DNA of 64,000 bases from Solidesulfovibrio magneticus RS-1 (GTDB taxonomy: Bacteria; Desulfobacterota; Desulfovibrionia; Desulfovibrionales; Desulfovibrionaceae). The stretch's first letter is position 1. Each line of letters starts with the position of its first letter. The notes below the pieces were generated by a model. It worked only from the letters and a program-made list of their open reading frames with translations. It did not search any database and had not been told where the DNA came from. Positions 54,305 through 63,538 of the stretch are shown here, one piece after another. The DNA lies in contig NC_012796.1 of the NCBI RefSeq assembly GCF_000010665.1, positions 4,674,001 to 4,738,000 of the forward strand. Reading direction: 5' to 3'. The position numbers and the translations under genes were made by a program.

Positions 54305-55311
54305 TACTCACACTCCTTTTCTGCGCCTCGCAGATCGCCATATATGTTGTAGCAGCGGTATAAACCTTTTTGATCATCCACGTGGGCAAACCACAACAGT
54401 TCTCCCACTTCCTGTAATCGGTGTGGGCCGATCCACTGGCCCATAGAATAAACGCTCTCTACAAAACGAAATGGCGTAGATGCATCACGGGCATTGAGCA
54501 CCTCGCCAGCCTGATACAGTTCGGAAATAGAAGCATATCCAACCGGAATAGGAACAATCCAGCCTTCGCGCTTCTCCCGCTTCCACTCGACGCGCCCCGC
54601 AGCAAGTCCTGTATCTCCTACCACTTCTTCCTGTTTTTCAGCGCGAGAATTCCAGCGGGATAGGTCCAGCCACGCGTCAAGCAGCGACGAATCAGGATCT
54701 TGCCCGCGTAGATACAACAAATGCTCGGCGAGTAGGTCGTCGCGGGATACGAGAGCAAATCCCGGAAGGAACCGGCGGCGTTCAACGACGAACTGCGTCC
54801 GAAGATTCTCTGCTTCGGCTAGGCCAATGAAACGAGGTTCCTGGCTTTTGTATCTTGGCGGCAGAATGGTCCCCCCAGCCACGCGCATTGCGACTAATGC
54901 ATCCCGCACAATTCGCAACATCGCATCTCGGTATTTGTTAGGAAAGTCGTGTGCCTCACCTTCGTAGGCCAACAGCAGGGAAATATTTAGGTGTGCACGT
55001 CCTTCCTCCACGATGGGTGCTGTCTTACCTTGGTGGTCAAGAGGATTGCGGGTAAGATTAAATGTATGAATAAAATTGTTTTTATGTACTTGAGGGGAAA
55101 GATCATGACAAACAACGCCGACCCCTTTAAACAGAACATCCTCAAACATTATCTCCTTATCACGGCAGTTGCGCTGCATGGCCCACATGAAACCCATTAA
55201 TGCTGTAACGGATGGGAATCCCCAAGTGAAGGATGAAGAAATACAGTTTACGTTTTGTATCATCATTCGGGGCAACACCAGGACGCCATCATACTTCGGC
55301 AGCTCAGTCAT
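54304..55311 (-). CDS. csy2: Cas5f (Csy2) subunit
   Basis: 335 residues from the ATG at 55311, which has GGGAGG seven bases upstream; the longer reading starts with TTG and has no site. It pairs with Cas8f to cap the crRNA 5' handle. Family stretches are [40 protein letters not shown] and [20 protein letters not shown]. The start lies inside the cas8f stop region with eight bases of overlap. Length and motifs are normal. Confidence 0.96.
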   Translation of the reverse strand: MTELPKYDGVLVLPRMMIQNVNCISSSFTWGFPSVTALMGFMWAMQRNCRDKEIMFEDVLFKGVGVVCHDLSPQVHKNNFIHTFNLTRNPLDHQGKTAPIVEEGRAHLNISLLLAYEGEAHDFPNKYRDAMLRIVRDALVAMRVAGGTILPPRYKSQEPRFIGLAEAENLRTQFVVERRRFLPGFALVSRDDLLAEHLLYLRGQDPDSSLLDAWLDLSRWNSRAEKQEEVVGDTGLAAGRVEWKREKREGWIVPIPVGYASISELYQAGEVLNARDASTPFRFVESVYSMGQWIGPHRLQEVGELLWFAHVDDQKGLYRCYNIYGDLRGAEKECE

Positions 55312-56668
55312 GACCGTCCTCCCGACTCTTTTTGCGTTCAAAATTCAGCAGCCTGGGAGGATAATTGACGAGCTCTTCGAATTCATCCGACCAGAAAAGG
55401 ACCTCGGCATCGCCCATGGGCAGTTTTTTACTCAACTGACCGTTAAGCCATTGGCCAAAACACTTAGCGATGTCGTCATGCCAACAAGATTTATCTCTTA
55501 TTGCGGCAAATTCCGGGTCACTGTCGACCCTGCCCGGATCAATAAGCAGCATCTCAATATAAGGAATTTGACATTCCGGATTTGAGGTCCAGCCGGGTTC
55601 GAGCTTGAGCAGCCTGTCCACGTATAAAATGAACTCACCCACAATCCGGTCTATGAGTTCATCCCTCTTATTGCGGGTGTGGACATTGTTTGGCGGAAAG
55701 GACTCAAGAAACTCTTTGAGTTTGGCAACAAGGTTTACGCATACCATTTGCTTCCCGAAACGCTCGAAAAGGGAAGCGGTTCCTTTAAGCGGCCTAGTCT
55801 CACGTTGGGGCCAATGAGGGGGACGCGAGTCAAGAAGATAGTTTCTGCCACCTCGTTCGGAATTAAGCTGGCTCACGTTTTGGGGTTTTGTTCCGCCTAA
55901 TTTCTGCACGGCCAAGCCGAAATACTCATGCAAAACTTGATCGGAGTATTGGCCTTTTCGTTTTGCATCGCGAGCCTCTTTGGCCGCATCGCCAAATAAA
56001 TTTCCCTGCACTATACTGTAGACAGTGTGCGCAAGTGAACTGGCGTATAGCGGAGAAAGAAGATGATATTGACCGTCATCGCAAGGATCATCTCCGACAA
56101 GCCAGTAGATTTGTTTTGCCAGTTTGTGAGATGCCATCGGCCCTTTGAGAACACGTATGCCTGCGAAAGCATCAGCCCAGCTTTTTGCAGTATCATCTCC
56201 ACCCATGACGGCAAGCAGGTCCGTGTCGCCCTCATCAAGCCAGCGAAGTATGGTTTTGCCTTCGAATTCAAGACGGAGAAACGCGTACACATCCAGTGCC
56301 GCCGCATTGCCCACAACGTCTAATGGCACGTTGCCGCACGAAAGGACATGGCTACCAACCTCCTGTAATATGGGCAACTTCTCGATTGGACAATAAAAAT
56401 TTGTTCCTTTGGCATTGGGATTAACTGCTTTGATCGTGTGTGTGACCATGGTCAGTTGCGCAACACGCCGCGCTGCATCCTCTACCCAGTTTCGGAGCTT
56501 GAACTTGTCGAGCACCTCTTTTTTTTGAGTAAGGACCTTTTCAATCTTTTCACCCTCAGCCTTGGCTTCCTCCGCTACTAGGGGTTTAAGCTTCGACTCT
56601 AAGCGTTCTGCAAGAAAATCCTCTATGAGTTTACAAAATCTTATTTGCCGTGTATCCTGTTCATCCAT
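55304..56668 (-). CDS. csy1: Cas8f (Csy1) large subunit
   Basis: 454 residues from the ATG at 56668 with GAGGAGG upstream. This subunit binds the crRNA 5' handle, reads the PAM and recruits Cas2-3. It has the Csy1 features: IRFCKLIEDFLAERLESKLK, NPNAKGTNFYC, SHVLSCGNVPLDVVGNAAAL, SLAHTVYSIVQGNLFGDAAK and LNSERGGRNYLLDSRPPHW. A 236-bp gap separates it from cas2-3, so the Csy complex genes may have their own promoter there. Length is normal for the family. Confidence 0.96.
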   Translation of the reverse strand: MDEQDTRQIRFCKLIEDFLAERLESKLKPLVAEEAKAEGEKIEKVLTQKKEVLDKFKLRNWVEDAARRVAQLTMVTHTIKAVNPNAKGTNFYCPIEKLPILQEVGSHVLSCGNVPLDVVGNAAALDVYAFLRLEFEGKTILRWLDEGDTDLLAVMGGDDTAKSWADAFAGIRVLKGPMASHKLAKQIYWLVGDDPCDDGQYHLLSPLYASSLAHTVYSIVQGNLFGDAAKEARDAKRKGQYSDQVLHEYFGLAVQKLGGTKPQNVSQLNSERGGRNYLLDSRPPHWPQRETRPLKGTASLFERFGKQMVCVNLVAKLKEFLESFPPNNVHTRNKRDELIDRIVGEFILYVDRLLKLEPGWTSNPECQIPYIEMLLIDPGRVDSDPEFAAIRDKSCWHDDIAKCFGQWLNGQLSKKLPMGDAEVLFWSDEFEELVNYPPRLLNFERKKSREDGHD

Positions 56669-56904
56669 AGACACCTCCTCAGAATCGCCACCGTTCAATT
56701 TCTATCGGTCTGTTTTTCATTATTATTAATAATCACGCTATAAATCCAGCTACTACATTGATCAACAAAAAAGCAATCAGGCTTACTGCATTTTATTTTC
56801 TGCAGGCAAAAAATTGAACAAATACCGTTATCCAAGCGGGAACTTAAAATTTGATTTCGCATTAATTTCGCCGAAGCTCCGTACAACTCTCAGTACACAC
56901 AGCA
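56669..56904 (-). promoter_or_regulatory. intergenic gap before csy1, possible promoter region
   Basis: A 236-bp AT-rich gap is the only real spacing inside the cas operon. It could hold a promoter for the csy1-csy4 genes, which would separate interference from adaptation genes. At its upstream edge lies a perfect palindrome (56907-56926, ATTCACTA-TAAA-TAGTGAAT) that overlaps the end of cas2-3 and could be an operator or hairpin. I cannot identify a definite -35/-10. Confidence 0.35.
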
Positions 56905-59900
56905 CTATTCACTATAAATAGTGAATCCAAGAAGTGGATGAAACCGCCATCCATTCACACTTTCAGGAAGCGTAACAACGCCGAAACGACGTGCGCAGGA
57001 TTCCAACTCCATCTCCAAATCTTCAGCCAACTCCCGTAGCGCCTGCATGTAGTCGGTCTCTCCCCACGGACTGATGCGTACGCCGTGACATGAATCGTCT
57101 GGCACACGTCGATTTCTTGTCTCGGTGGCAACATCGAGATTTCGGCCATCACTCTGAGGCAATATCCACTGCAAAGTGTAATTATTTGCTTCGTCGTCTG
57201 GCTTGAGCCAAACATCAACCTCTTTTCTGGTCGTTCTCCGGAAAGGAAAAGCCCGCTGTAAAATTCCGCTAAGCATGCCCTTCGAGACATCCCAACAGGA
57301 ATATGCACCAATTGATTTTTCATCTTGTTTGAGCATAAGCCTGCACAGCCTGTAATGCTCTAGGTCCACCAAACTATGGCACTGTGATAATTTTACGCGC
57401 ATGACAATTCGCGGCTGCGCGTCAATGATTTCGTATTCCTCTCTGACCAGGAGGTCGGCCAAATTGTGACTCTTAAGCTTCATCTCCGGCGTGTCCACCT
57501 CGAATCCAGGCCGACAAAATGCAGCTTTCCCCGGCTGCTTCAAGGCCCGCACATTCGTGTGTAACAGGGCGACATTGGGGTGCTCCCAGGGGGTGTCACG
57601 GTGACGCCTAATACGACCGGCAAGTTGGATGATGGAACGCATGGAGGAGGGCTCCACAATGGCCCAATCGTAGTCGTGGTCGCGCCCGACCTCGGCGACA
57701 GGGGAAGCAAGGACTATGAATAGCTGATCTTGCTCAGGATTTCCGTCGATGCATCGGCGTATATCCGGCTGGTCGAATACTGCCTGGGGATCTTTTCTGT
57801 CGAGAATACGATCCAACCGCTGCTCAATTACTGACCTCAGAAGCAAGGGGAATTGTGAATGATAGACGCATAGATGGATACGTACGCCTTCTGGCGCTCC
57901 GATGGCGAACAGCTTAAGAGCGACTTCATAGAGAGATTTAATATTAGCCATGCGAACGAGACCAAAACTGATTCGCTTACGACTGTATATATCTGTGTTA
58001 TTGTTATCGTTGTGGATAAAAATGGCATGCTTTAAAATTGTAACTGTGAATTGCTGGAAAATGTCATGACCATTACACTGTAATTGTACTATGCTTCCAT
58101 GCCGCAACACAAGAGCCTTTTTAAGTTTTTCCAAGCGTTTTTCCACAAACTTTTCATGACACTCCTGGAATTCTGTATCAACCACACAATCTTTTGCCGA
58201 ACAATGAAATTCATCAACCCACATACAGCACACTGGGAGATTTCGGCCTGGAGCCGCCCCACGATTTCGTTGGAAAATCAGACGCCCTTGCTTGTATGCA
58301 ATAAACATTCCCAAAACGAGTGCAGGAGGAAGAGTGGCCGAAGAAATCAGAATACGGCTACCCAACAACCCCGCCCAGTAGACCAAGCGTGTTACGGCGT
58401 GCAGATCTTCAATGCCGTAGTCATCCAGTTCATCTAGGACCAAATCGCCGCTAAGCAACCGCAGCATAGGCGCTATTTGATGGCCACCGCGCAGACTTTC
58501 CGTAGCAGGAACAAGATGGTCGATAGTACAGACTAGTAGGGGCGCAAGGAGCAGGGCACGGACACGCGAGTCTTCCAATAAGTGGCTCATTCCGCTCAGC
58601 GCATCCAGATCACCGCCATATCGTACATAGCTGTTTTCAGGCATGATGGGACTGGAGGATTCGCTCCCATTTATTTCGGCCTCCTGCTGATAGTGGTCGA
58701 AAAGCTCCCTACTGGCGGCAGCTCCCACACGAATAGCGACCTCGTCCTCCCCAAGGTCTAATAATTTCCGAAACTCCCGCCCTGTCTGCAACGTCAGGGT
58801 GCGCAGCCCGAGGGCAAAAGCACAACGCATTCCTCGGGATTCGTCCGAAATGTTGTGCATGATCCGACCATTTCCAAGTGTTTTTCCGCAACCTGTAGAA
58901 GCCATATTAACGATAAAAGCACCTTGCTCCGCACTACGGAGGCGTATGGATGTAGCTATGTCCCCAGCCTTGTCTTGCCATTGATATTTCTGTATGGTTG
59001 TTCGTTTGCGAAACAACTTATGCAACGCAAGTCGCGGCAGTTCATCCGCCACACGCGGCAGCATTTTAACCGCCCGATGGCCTAACCGCTCCACACCCAG
59101 AAGATGCTCCTCCAGAAGCTGGTCTAACTGGCCTGCTTTAGTGTTAGCATATAGAGAGGATCTAATTTTCTTTTTGACTACGCTATAACGTCGGGAAAAT
59201 CCATGGTCTGCAAGCATCAAGCACATCCGAGAAAGATGCATTATGTAGGGATCCATAAGGCATGCGTCGAGTTCCCCTTTGGGAAGACTCAAAGCCCTTT
59301 CCGCGATGTCTGCGGCGCGCTTACGCCATGACTCCCATTGATGGGGCAACCCTTTAGGAAAAGCCCAATATGGGCCTGTCTTATCAGAACTAGGCAATGG
59401 GTCGGGAAGGATCTCATTCCATCCGCAATCTATCCAGTCCGGTATATTGTTAAGTAGACGTTTTCCCACGGCTTTCGTCTTGTCCCCATCCTCTAGTTTG
59501 ACCGGTAACCGGTGGTGGGAGACAATGAGCCACCCCACAGCCTTGGCGAAGGGCGGTAGATCTTCAAATGGCAAGAACTCGGGACATTTTATGCTTGAAT
59601 CGAGGGCAGCTCCCAATGGGTCATCCACGCTGGGCAGTGTCGCAAGCCTCTTCAGCCACTGCTCGTCGCTCTCATTACCGACAAATGCGGAAAGAAGACA
59701 AAGCGAAACCCACTCATGCCGGAAGAGATTGCGCTCCTTACGAGGAGCGCTAAGACGGTTTTGAAAATCTACATTAGCTTTGCCGAAATCATGAAAAAGG
59801 GCGGCAAGACCGACCAATGTATCGACGATCGACAGGCTGTGCCAAGTGTTCTCGTCATCGGTGCGGAGAAGGTCGCGTTCCGTCGTGTTGGTTGGAACAG

Positions 59901-60159
59901 CACCGACCGGATTGAATCTATCGGGATTGCCAACGATCCACAAAAGTTTTGTACGGCTGTCCTTCTTCAGCCAATGGCAAGCCACTGAGGTGTTCTTTCT
60001 GGCGGTCTTACGCAATAGCCTGTAGAGTGTCTCCAGGCCATCCTTGGTTATAGATGTTTGCCAAGTTCCTTCGCCGCGCCTTTCTGCAAATTGATCGATA
60101 ATTCGCCTAGTTTCAGCAACAGCTCGACCTGAGCACTGGGAAACAAGAAGAATATTCAT
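56905..60159 (-). CDS. cas3: Cas2-Cas3 fusion nuclease-helicase
   Basis: 1084-residue type I-F fusion. The N-terminal 90 residues are Cas2-like (MNILLVSQCSGRAVAETRRI). The HD nuclease follows with LAALFHDFGKANVDFQ and WLIVSHHRLPV. The SF2 helicase has Walker A ASTGCGKTLGNGRIM, Walker B DLVLDELDDYG, SSATLPP, and motif VI SIIQLAGRIRRHRD. It degrades target DNA after Csy recruitment and joins Cas1 in spacer acquisition. Its ATG overlaps the cas1 stop (ATGA). All key motifs are present, so it should be active. Confidence 0.97.
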   Translation of the reverse strand: MNILLVSQCSGRAVAETRRIIDQFAERRGEGTWQTSITKDGLETLYRLLRKTARKNTSVACHWLKKDSRTKLLWIVGNPDRFNPVGAVPTNTTERDLLRTDDENTWHSLSIVDTLVGLAALFHDFGKANVDFQNRLSAPRKERNLFRHEWVSLCLLSAFVGNESDEQWLKRLATLPSVDDPLGAALDSSIKCPEFLPFEDLPPFAKAVGWLIVSHHRLPVKLEDGDKTKAVGKRLLNNIPDWIDCGWNEILPDPLPSSDKTGPYWAFPKGLPHQWESWRKRAADIAERALSLPKGELDACLMDPYIMHLSRMCLMLADHGFSRRYSVVKKKIRSSLYANTKAGQLDQLLEEHLLGVERLGHRAVKMLPRVADELPRLALHKLFRKRTTIQKYQWQDKAGDIATSIRLRSAEQGAFIVNMASTGCGKTLGNGRIMHNISDESRGMRCAFALGLRTLTLQTGREFRKLLDLGEDEVAIRVGAAASRELFDHYQQEAEINGSESSSPIMPENSYVRYGGDLDALSGMSHLLEDSRVRALLLAPLLVCTIDHLVPATESLRGGHQIAPMLRLLSGDLVLDELDDYGIEDLHAVTRLVYWAGLLGSRILISSATLPPALVLGMFIAYKQGRLIFQRNRGAAPGRNLPVCCMWVDEFHCSAKDCVVDTEFQECHEKFVEKRLEKLKKALVLRHGSIVQLQCNGHDIFQQFTVTILKHAIFIHNDNNNTDIYSRKRISFGLVRMANIKSLYEVALKLFAIGAPEGVRIHLCVYHSQFPLLLRSVIEQRLDRILDRKDPQAVFDQPDIRRCIDGNPEQDQLFIVLASPVAEVGRDHDYDWAIVEPSSMRSIIQLAGRIRRHRDTPWEHPNVALLHTNVRALKQPGKAAFCRPGFEVDTPEMKLKSHNLADLLVREEYEIIDAQPRIVMRVKLSQCHSLVDLEHYRLCRLMLKQDEKSIGAYSCWDVSKGMLSGILQRAFPFRRTTRKEVDVWLKPDDEANNYTLQWILPQSDGRNLDVATETRNRRVPDDSCHGVRISPWGETDYMQALRELAEDLEMELESCARRFGVVTLPESVNGWRFHPLLGFTIYSE

Positions 60160-61187
60160 GTATTTTTTGCGCTTATGCTTCCAGAGATCTTTTTAAGTGA
60201 ATCAATTATATAGTCAAGTGCTTCAGATTGCATAATATTTTCAATGCACGTTTGGCGAAATTCCTGCTCCGTGTCGCCCTTCATAGACGACAAAAAAGCC
60301 TGCGGCAGTATGAGCGCGTCCTTGATCAGGTCCGCAGCGTCGAAAACTAGCCCGCCACGGCGGGTCTTGCCATGAAGAACGGACAAACCGTGAGGAAGCC
60401 CGAGAACCCATGTGGCAGTTGCTCCCAGTCCATAGGCTAGATAATTTCCATGGTCGAGGAAACGGTTTGCTGGGTCTATTCCCGCTCCGCGTTTAACGCG
60501 ACTAAACTCTCCATATCCAGTGGCCAGGGCGGCAAATTTGTAAAGCGCTTTTGTCAGGCGGCCTTCTTCTGTCAGCAGCACGTCCACATCGGGTGCAGCC
60601 TGGACGCGCCTTTCGGATTGCTCGGCAGTAGCAAGTAGATCATCGAGTGGAATGTCGAACCCAGTCTTGGCAACGGCACGCCGTGTCCATTCTTTGCAAA
60701 GATACTTTAGCCGAAGTACTTGCAGCTTTTGCGCAGCTTGAAGTCGCATATTATCATTAAGCCAGAGCTTGACCCACGACTGTAGGTACTGGGTCGGGCG
60801 ATACTCACTTTGTGGAGAAAACCAAGCTACTTCGATGTCGAATTCATTGGCGCTGTACAATGGCGTACCGCCAGTTCCGCAAAAACCGACCAAAACTCCA
60901 GATTTAGCCAATTCGCGCATAGCGGCTTGCGTTACAGAAGTTCCGCTACCAAGCAGAACAGTGGTTGTATTTGCTATTGGTATGTTCCAGTACATGGAAC
61001 GTTTTCCCTGTTCTGTTACGTATTCAACTCTTCCGCCGTTGACAAGTACACGGCAGTGCTCAAGATAGTAGATATTTGCCCGTTTGGAATGAAGGATTGT
61101 TTTGAGGTCGGAAGAGGAAAATGGTTTTGTGGATTTTGAGGCGCTCATAGGATTTCCGCTCACAGCACACACCAGTTTCTTTTTCAT
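60156..61187 (-). CDS. cas1: Cas1 integrase (type I-F)
   Basis: Spacer integrase, first gene of the operon. Family sequence starts at FSSSDLKTILHSKRANIYYL and continues with VEYVTEQGKRSMYWNIPIAN. The metal-binding residues are Glu in LLTEEGRLTKALYKF, His in VLGLPHGLSVLHGKTRRG and Asp in FDAADLIKDALILP. Two starts are possible: 61187 (MKKKLVCAVSG, no clear site) and 61148 (MSASKSTKP, GGAAA upstream). The second gives 330 residues, closer to the family. The stop overlaps the cas2-3 start. 61188-61590 holds the presumed operon promoter but no recognisable gene. Confidence 0.96.
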   Translation of the reverse strand: MKKKLVCAVSGNPMSASKSTKPFSSSDLKTILHSKRANIYYLEHCRVLVNGGRVEYVTEQGKRSMYWNIPIANTTTVLLGSGTSVTQAAMRELAKSGVLVGFCGTGGTPLYSANEFDIEVAWFSPQSEYRPTQYLQSWVKLWLNDNMRLQAAQKLQVLRLKYLCKEWTRRAVAKTGFDIPLDDLLATAEQSERRVQAAPDVDVLLTEEGRLTKALYKFAALATGYGEFSRVKRGAGIDPANRFLDHGNYLAYGLGATATWVLGLPHGLSVLHGKTRRGGLVFDAADLIKDALILPQAFLSSMKGDTEQEFRQTCIENIMQSEALDYIIDSLKKISGSISAKNT

Positions 61188-61590
61188 ATTGGATTTCAGA
61201 TTTGGAAAGCAAAAACCTGAAGTAGCAAGGACTCAATCTCGTCCCCGCTAACCCTTTTAGCTAACATATTGATAGATCTTCCGTCTCCGATGGTCCTCGT
61301 CACGTGTCTAAGACGAATGGGATATCCAGTGTCACACCAAAAAGAAGGACCAACATCAACCAACCAGACAAACGACAAAATAGTCATTTGAGCTTATTAA
61401 CAGCACATACTTCTCGACTGATAGGTTCTAGCTGAACGTCTTAAATGCACATCTTTAGCCTGAAAAGATTCACAGCACTCTCTTACAAATTTACAACCTT
61501 CCGGAACCCAAGCCAAGCAAAAACGCACGACACAACAGAACCCCCGCGAACATCGCGCACCTTGATTTTGCAAAAAAATTATCACAACCC

Positions 61591-61941
61591 TCAGTTAATA
61601 CTCTCCTCTTCAAAATCATGCCCTGACAAGTCACACATCAGGCCCTCCCATCCATAGACCATGCCACTGTCTTTGCACTTCGGACATTGCCAATAGATCA
61701 CTTTCCCAGTTATCCCCTGCACCTTCTCTTCCGTCATAGTTCTCAAAGGACTTTTGCACGGCTTACGCCCAGGACGTTTTCTACATATCGGCAAAGGGAA
61801 ATTTTCCATTCCGGCTTCAAATGCAGTCTCATAAGTGATCAGTTCCTTTAGAAACTCGACCTTATTCTTTAACTGGGGGACACCCGGTTCTTCATTTTCA
61901 TCAAGCCAATGCCGTATATCCACGACTAAATACCCTGACAT
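61591..61941 (-). CDS. hypothetical Cys-containing protein, cassette copy 2
   Basis: 116 residues, nearly the same as 23891-24241, with changes such as NKVEFLKELITYETAF for SKVDFLKELIAYKTAF. Both copies keep the CRKRPGRKPC segment and the CPKC...C...H ribbon, which argues for a functional protein. It is placed 20 bp after the YD-repeat gene and probably co-transcribed with it. Function unknown. Confidence 0.65.
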   Translation of the reverse strand: MSGYLVVDIRHWLDENEEPGVPQLKNKVEFLKELITYETAFEAGMENFPLPICRKRPGRKPCKSPLRTMTEEKVQGITGKVIYWQCPKCKDSGMVYGWEGLMCDLSGHDFEEESIN

Positions 61942-61961
61942 ACTAACTGCTCCACTGTTAG

Positions 61962-62348
61962 CTAATACTTCTTCGCCCGACCCTGGTACTTTCTTTTACT
62001 GTCGTATATCTTATACTCGCCACCATCCCGACTTTCTTTTACGCGTCCCTCATAATGCCCTTTTGAATCATAGATCTTATCGTCTTTTATGCGTCCCTGG
62101 TAGTATCCCTTGCTATCGTAAATCTTGACTGTCTCACCATCTCGACTTTCCTTCAGGCGTCCTTCATACTGACCACGAGAATCATACATCTTCCCGTTAT
62201 TTACTCGGCCTTGGTATCGGCCTCTCTCATCATAAATCTTGTAGTTATCTTTGTCGCCATTGCCGCGAGCCCATGCTGCTTCACCATACAGGGCACAAAG
62301 CAAGACGACAAAAAACACCACAAATTTCATCAACCATTTGATATGCAT
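61962..62348 (-). CDS. exported YDxxGxYxGR-repeat protein
   Basis: 128 residues from the ATG at 62348. A signal peptide (WLMKFVVFFVVLLCALYGEA, cleavage near AWA-R) precedes five repeats: YDERGRYQGR, YDSRGQYEGR, YDSKGYYQGR, YDSKGHYEGR and YDSKRKYQGR, separated by short charged links. Such beta-hairpin repeats resemble MORN/YD-type surface or periplasmic repeats; function unknown. Its broken counterpart is split between 24263-24489 and 31468-31527. The longer reading from 62387 has no ribosome site. Confidence 0.65.
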   Translation of the reverse strand: MHIKWLMKFVVFFVVLLCALYGEAAWARGNGDKDNYKIYDERGRYQGRVNNGKMYDSRGQYEGRLKESRDGETVKIYDSKGYYQGRIKDDKIYDSKGHYEGRVKESRDGGEYKIYDSKRKYQGRAKKY

Positions 62349-62567
62349 AGAAATCCTAAAAACTTGCGCCCCCCCCACGTTAAGCACTCATCTCGTCACC
62401 TTCTGCACAACAAGCTACAAACATCCCGTGGGGTAAAATGCCAAAAAAAACGACCAAAATGCTGTGCAGGGTGGGAAATCCAAAAATCAAACCCCGGGCT
62501 TTTTCGCACCCACCCTCAAAAATCAGGCCTCAAGTGGTAAACAAGCCCTTCTCGCCCTGCCCTATCA

Positions 62568-62597
62568 TCAAGCCCCACTCCTTTTCAGAATGGGGCT
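62568..62597 (-). terminator. terminator after the DUF932 gene, copy 2
   Basis: AAGCCCCACTCC and a mostly complementary GAATGGGGCT form a hairpin in the same place as at 31751-31780, just after the DUF932 stop. 62349-62567 matches the region beside copy 1 and has no gene. Confidence 0.5.
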
Positions 62598-62605
62598 CTT
62601 CCAAC

Positions 62606-63538
62606 TCAGTTGACCATCCCCAGGATCATCCCGCCGACCCGCTGCAGCCGATAGCCACTCTCTGCCGTCAGCCGAGGATACTGGGCCGCCTTGGTGTAGG
62701 CGTTAATCACATGAAACATGGTCTCGCCCTGCTCCTGCGGCCATGCCCATTCAACGGCCTCAACTTCGGGCTTTCCCAATTGAAACTGGCGGTTGAATGA
62801 CTTCATGGTCGCAATCGGCTCCCGCACTTCCGACTCCAGGGAGAACTGGAGCCTTTGCTTCTCATCCAACAGCTTGGCACCGACATCGCCAATGGCCGTG
62901 GGGAACTCATCCAGAATCCGCGTCGAGATGTGGCGATACGAAGCCTCGACCTCTGTCTTCGAAATGAGTCCGTTGGTGCACACCAGCCGCAACAGGAACG
63001 CCGAAATGGATAAAGCCGCCAATCCGATCTCGGAATTGCCAATGGAAATCCCGGGCCTTACGCGATCGTTTCCATTAACAGCAAATTCCTGCCCTTGGTC
63101 AAGGATGGAGAGCGACATGAACTCGTGATCCAGGTGGCATTGCACCTCAAGCTCCTCACCAAAGCCCATCTCGGCGAGTTTGTGCAAAACCGTCATGTTA
63201 TCCACAGGGACGTAGCGAGGGGTGAACACGGCCCGGACATCATCGCCGTCGAACCGAAGGTACAGATCCTCATTGCGTTCCCTAGCCAGCCAATGGTTCA
63301 GGTTCTGCGCTTGCAAATCGGGTGGGCACTTCTTCAGATATTGCAGCGGCACCCCCAACCGATACGACAACGAGCGCTGGGCCATGTGCCGCAACTCATG
63401 CACCTCCGTGCCGATTCGAATCGATTCCAAGTCGTTGAATTCAATATGGCGCACCGGTACAATCTGGTCATGGCAGTTTACGGACATCCGTTCCACCTTC
63501 TCCATCACCTTCCCCAGGGTCGTCAGCTTGCCCTTCAC
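62606..63538 (-). CDS. DUF932-type phage/plasmid-related protein, copy 2
   Basis: 310 residues from a GTG that overlaps the previous stop (GTGA) and has GGAGGT upstream. It differs from 31788-32720 in a handful of residues (NRQFQLGKPEVE for NLQFQLGKPEVE, TVLHKLAEMG for TVLNKLAEMG). Length and gene order match copy 1. Conservation of both copies suggests that the protein still has a job. Confidence 0.85.
   Translation of the reverse strand: MKGKLTTLGKVMEKVERMSVNCHDQIVPVRHIEFNDLESIRIGTEVHELRHMAQRSLSYRLGVPLQYLKKCPPDLQAQNLNHWLARERNEDLYLRFDGDDVRAVFTPRYVPVDNMTVLHKLAEMGFGEELEVQCHLDHEFMSLSILDQGQEFAVNGNDRVRPGISIGNSEIGLAALSISAFLLRLVCTNGLISKTEVEASYRHISTRILDEFPTAIGDVGAKLLDEKQRLQFSLESEVREPIATMKSFNRQFQLGKPEVEAVEWAWPQEQGETMFHVINAYTKAAQYPRLTAESGYRLQRVGGMILGMVN

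Noticed and set aside
61196-61387. 63-residue frame upstream of cas1
   Set aside because: No ribosome site and no protein-like pattern; more likely the cas promoter region.
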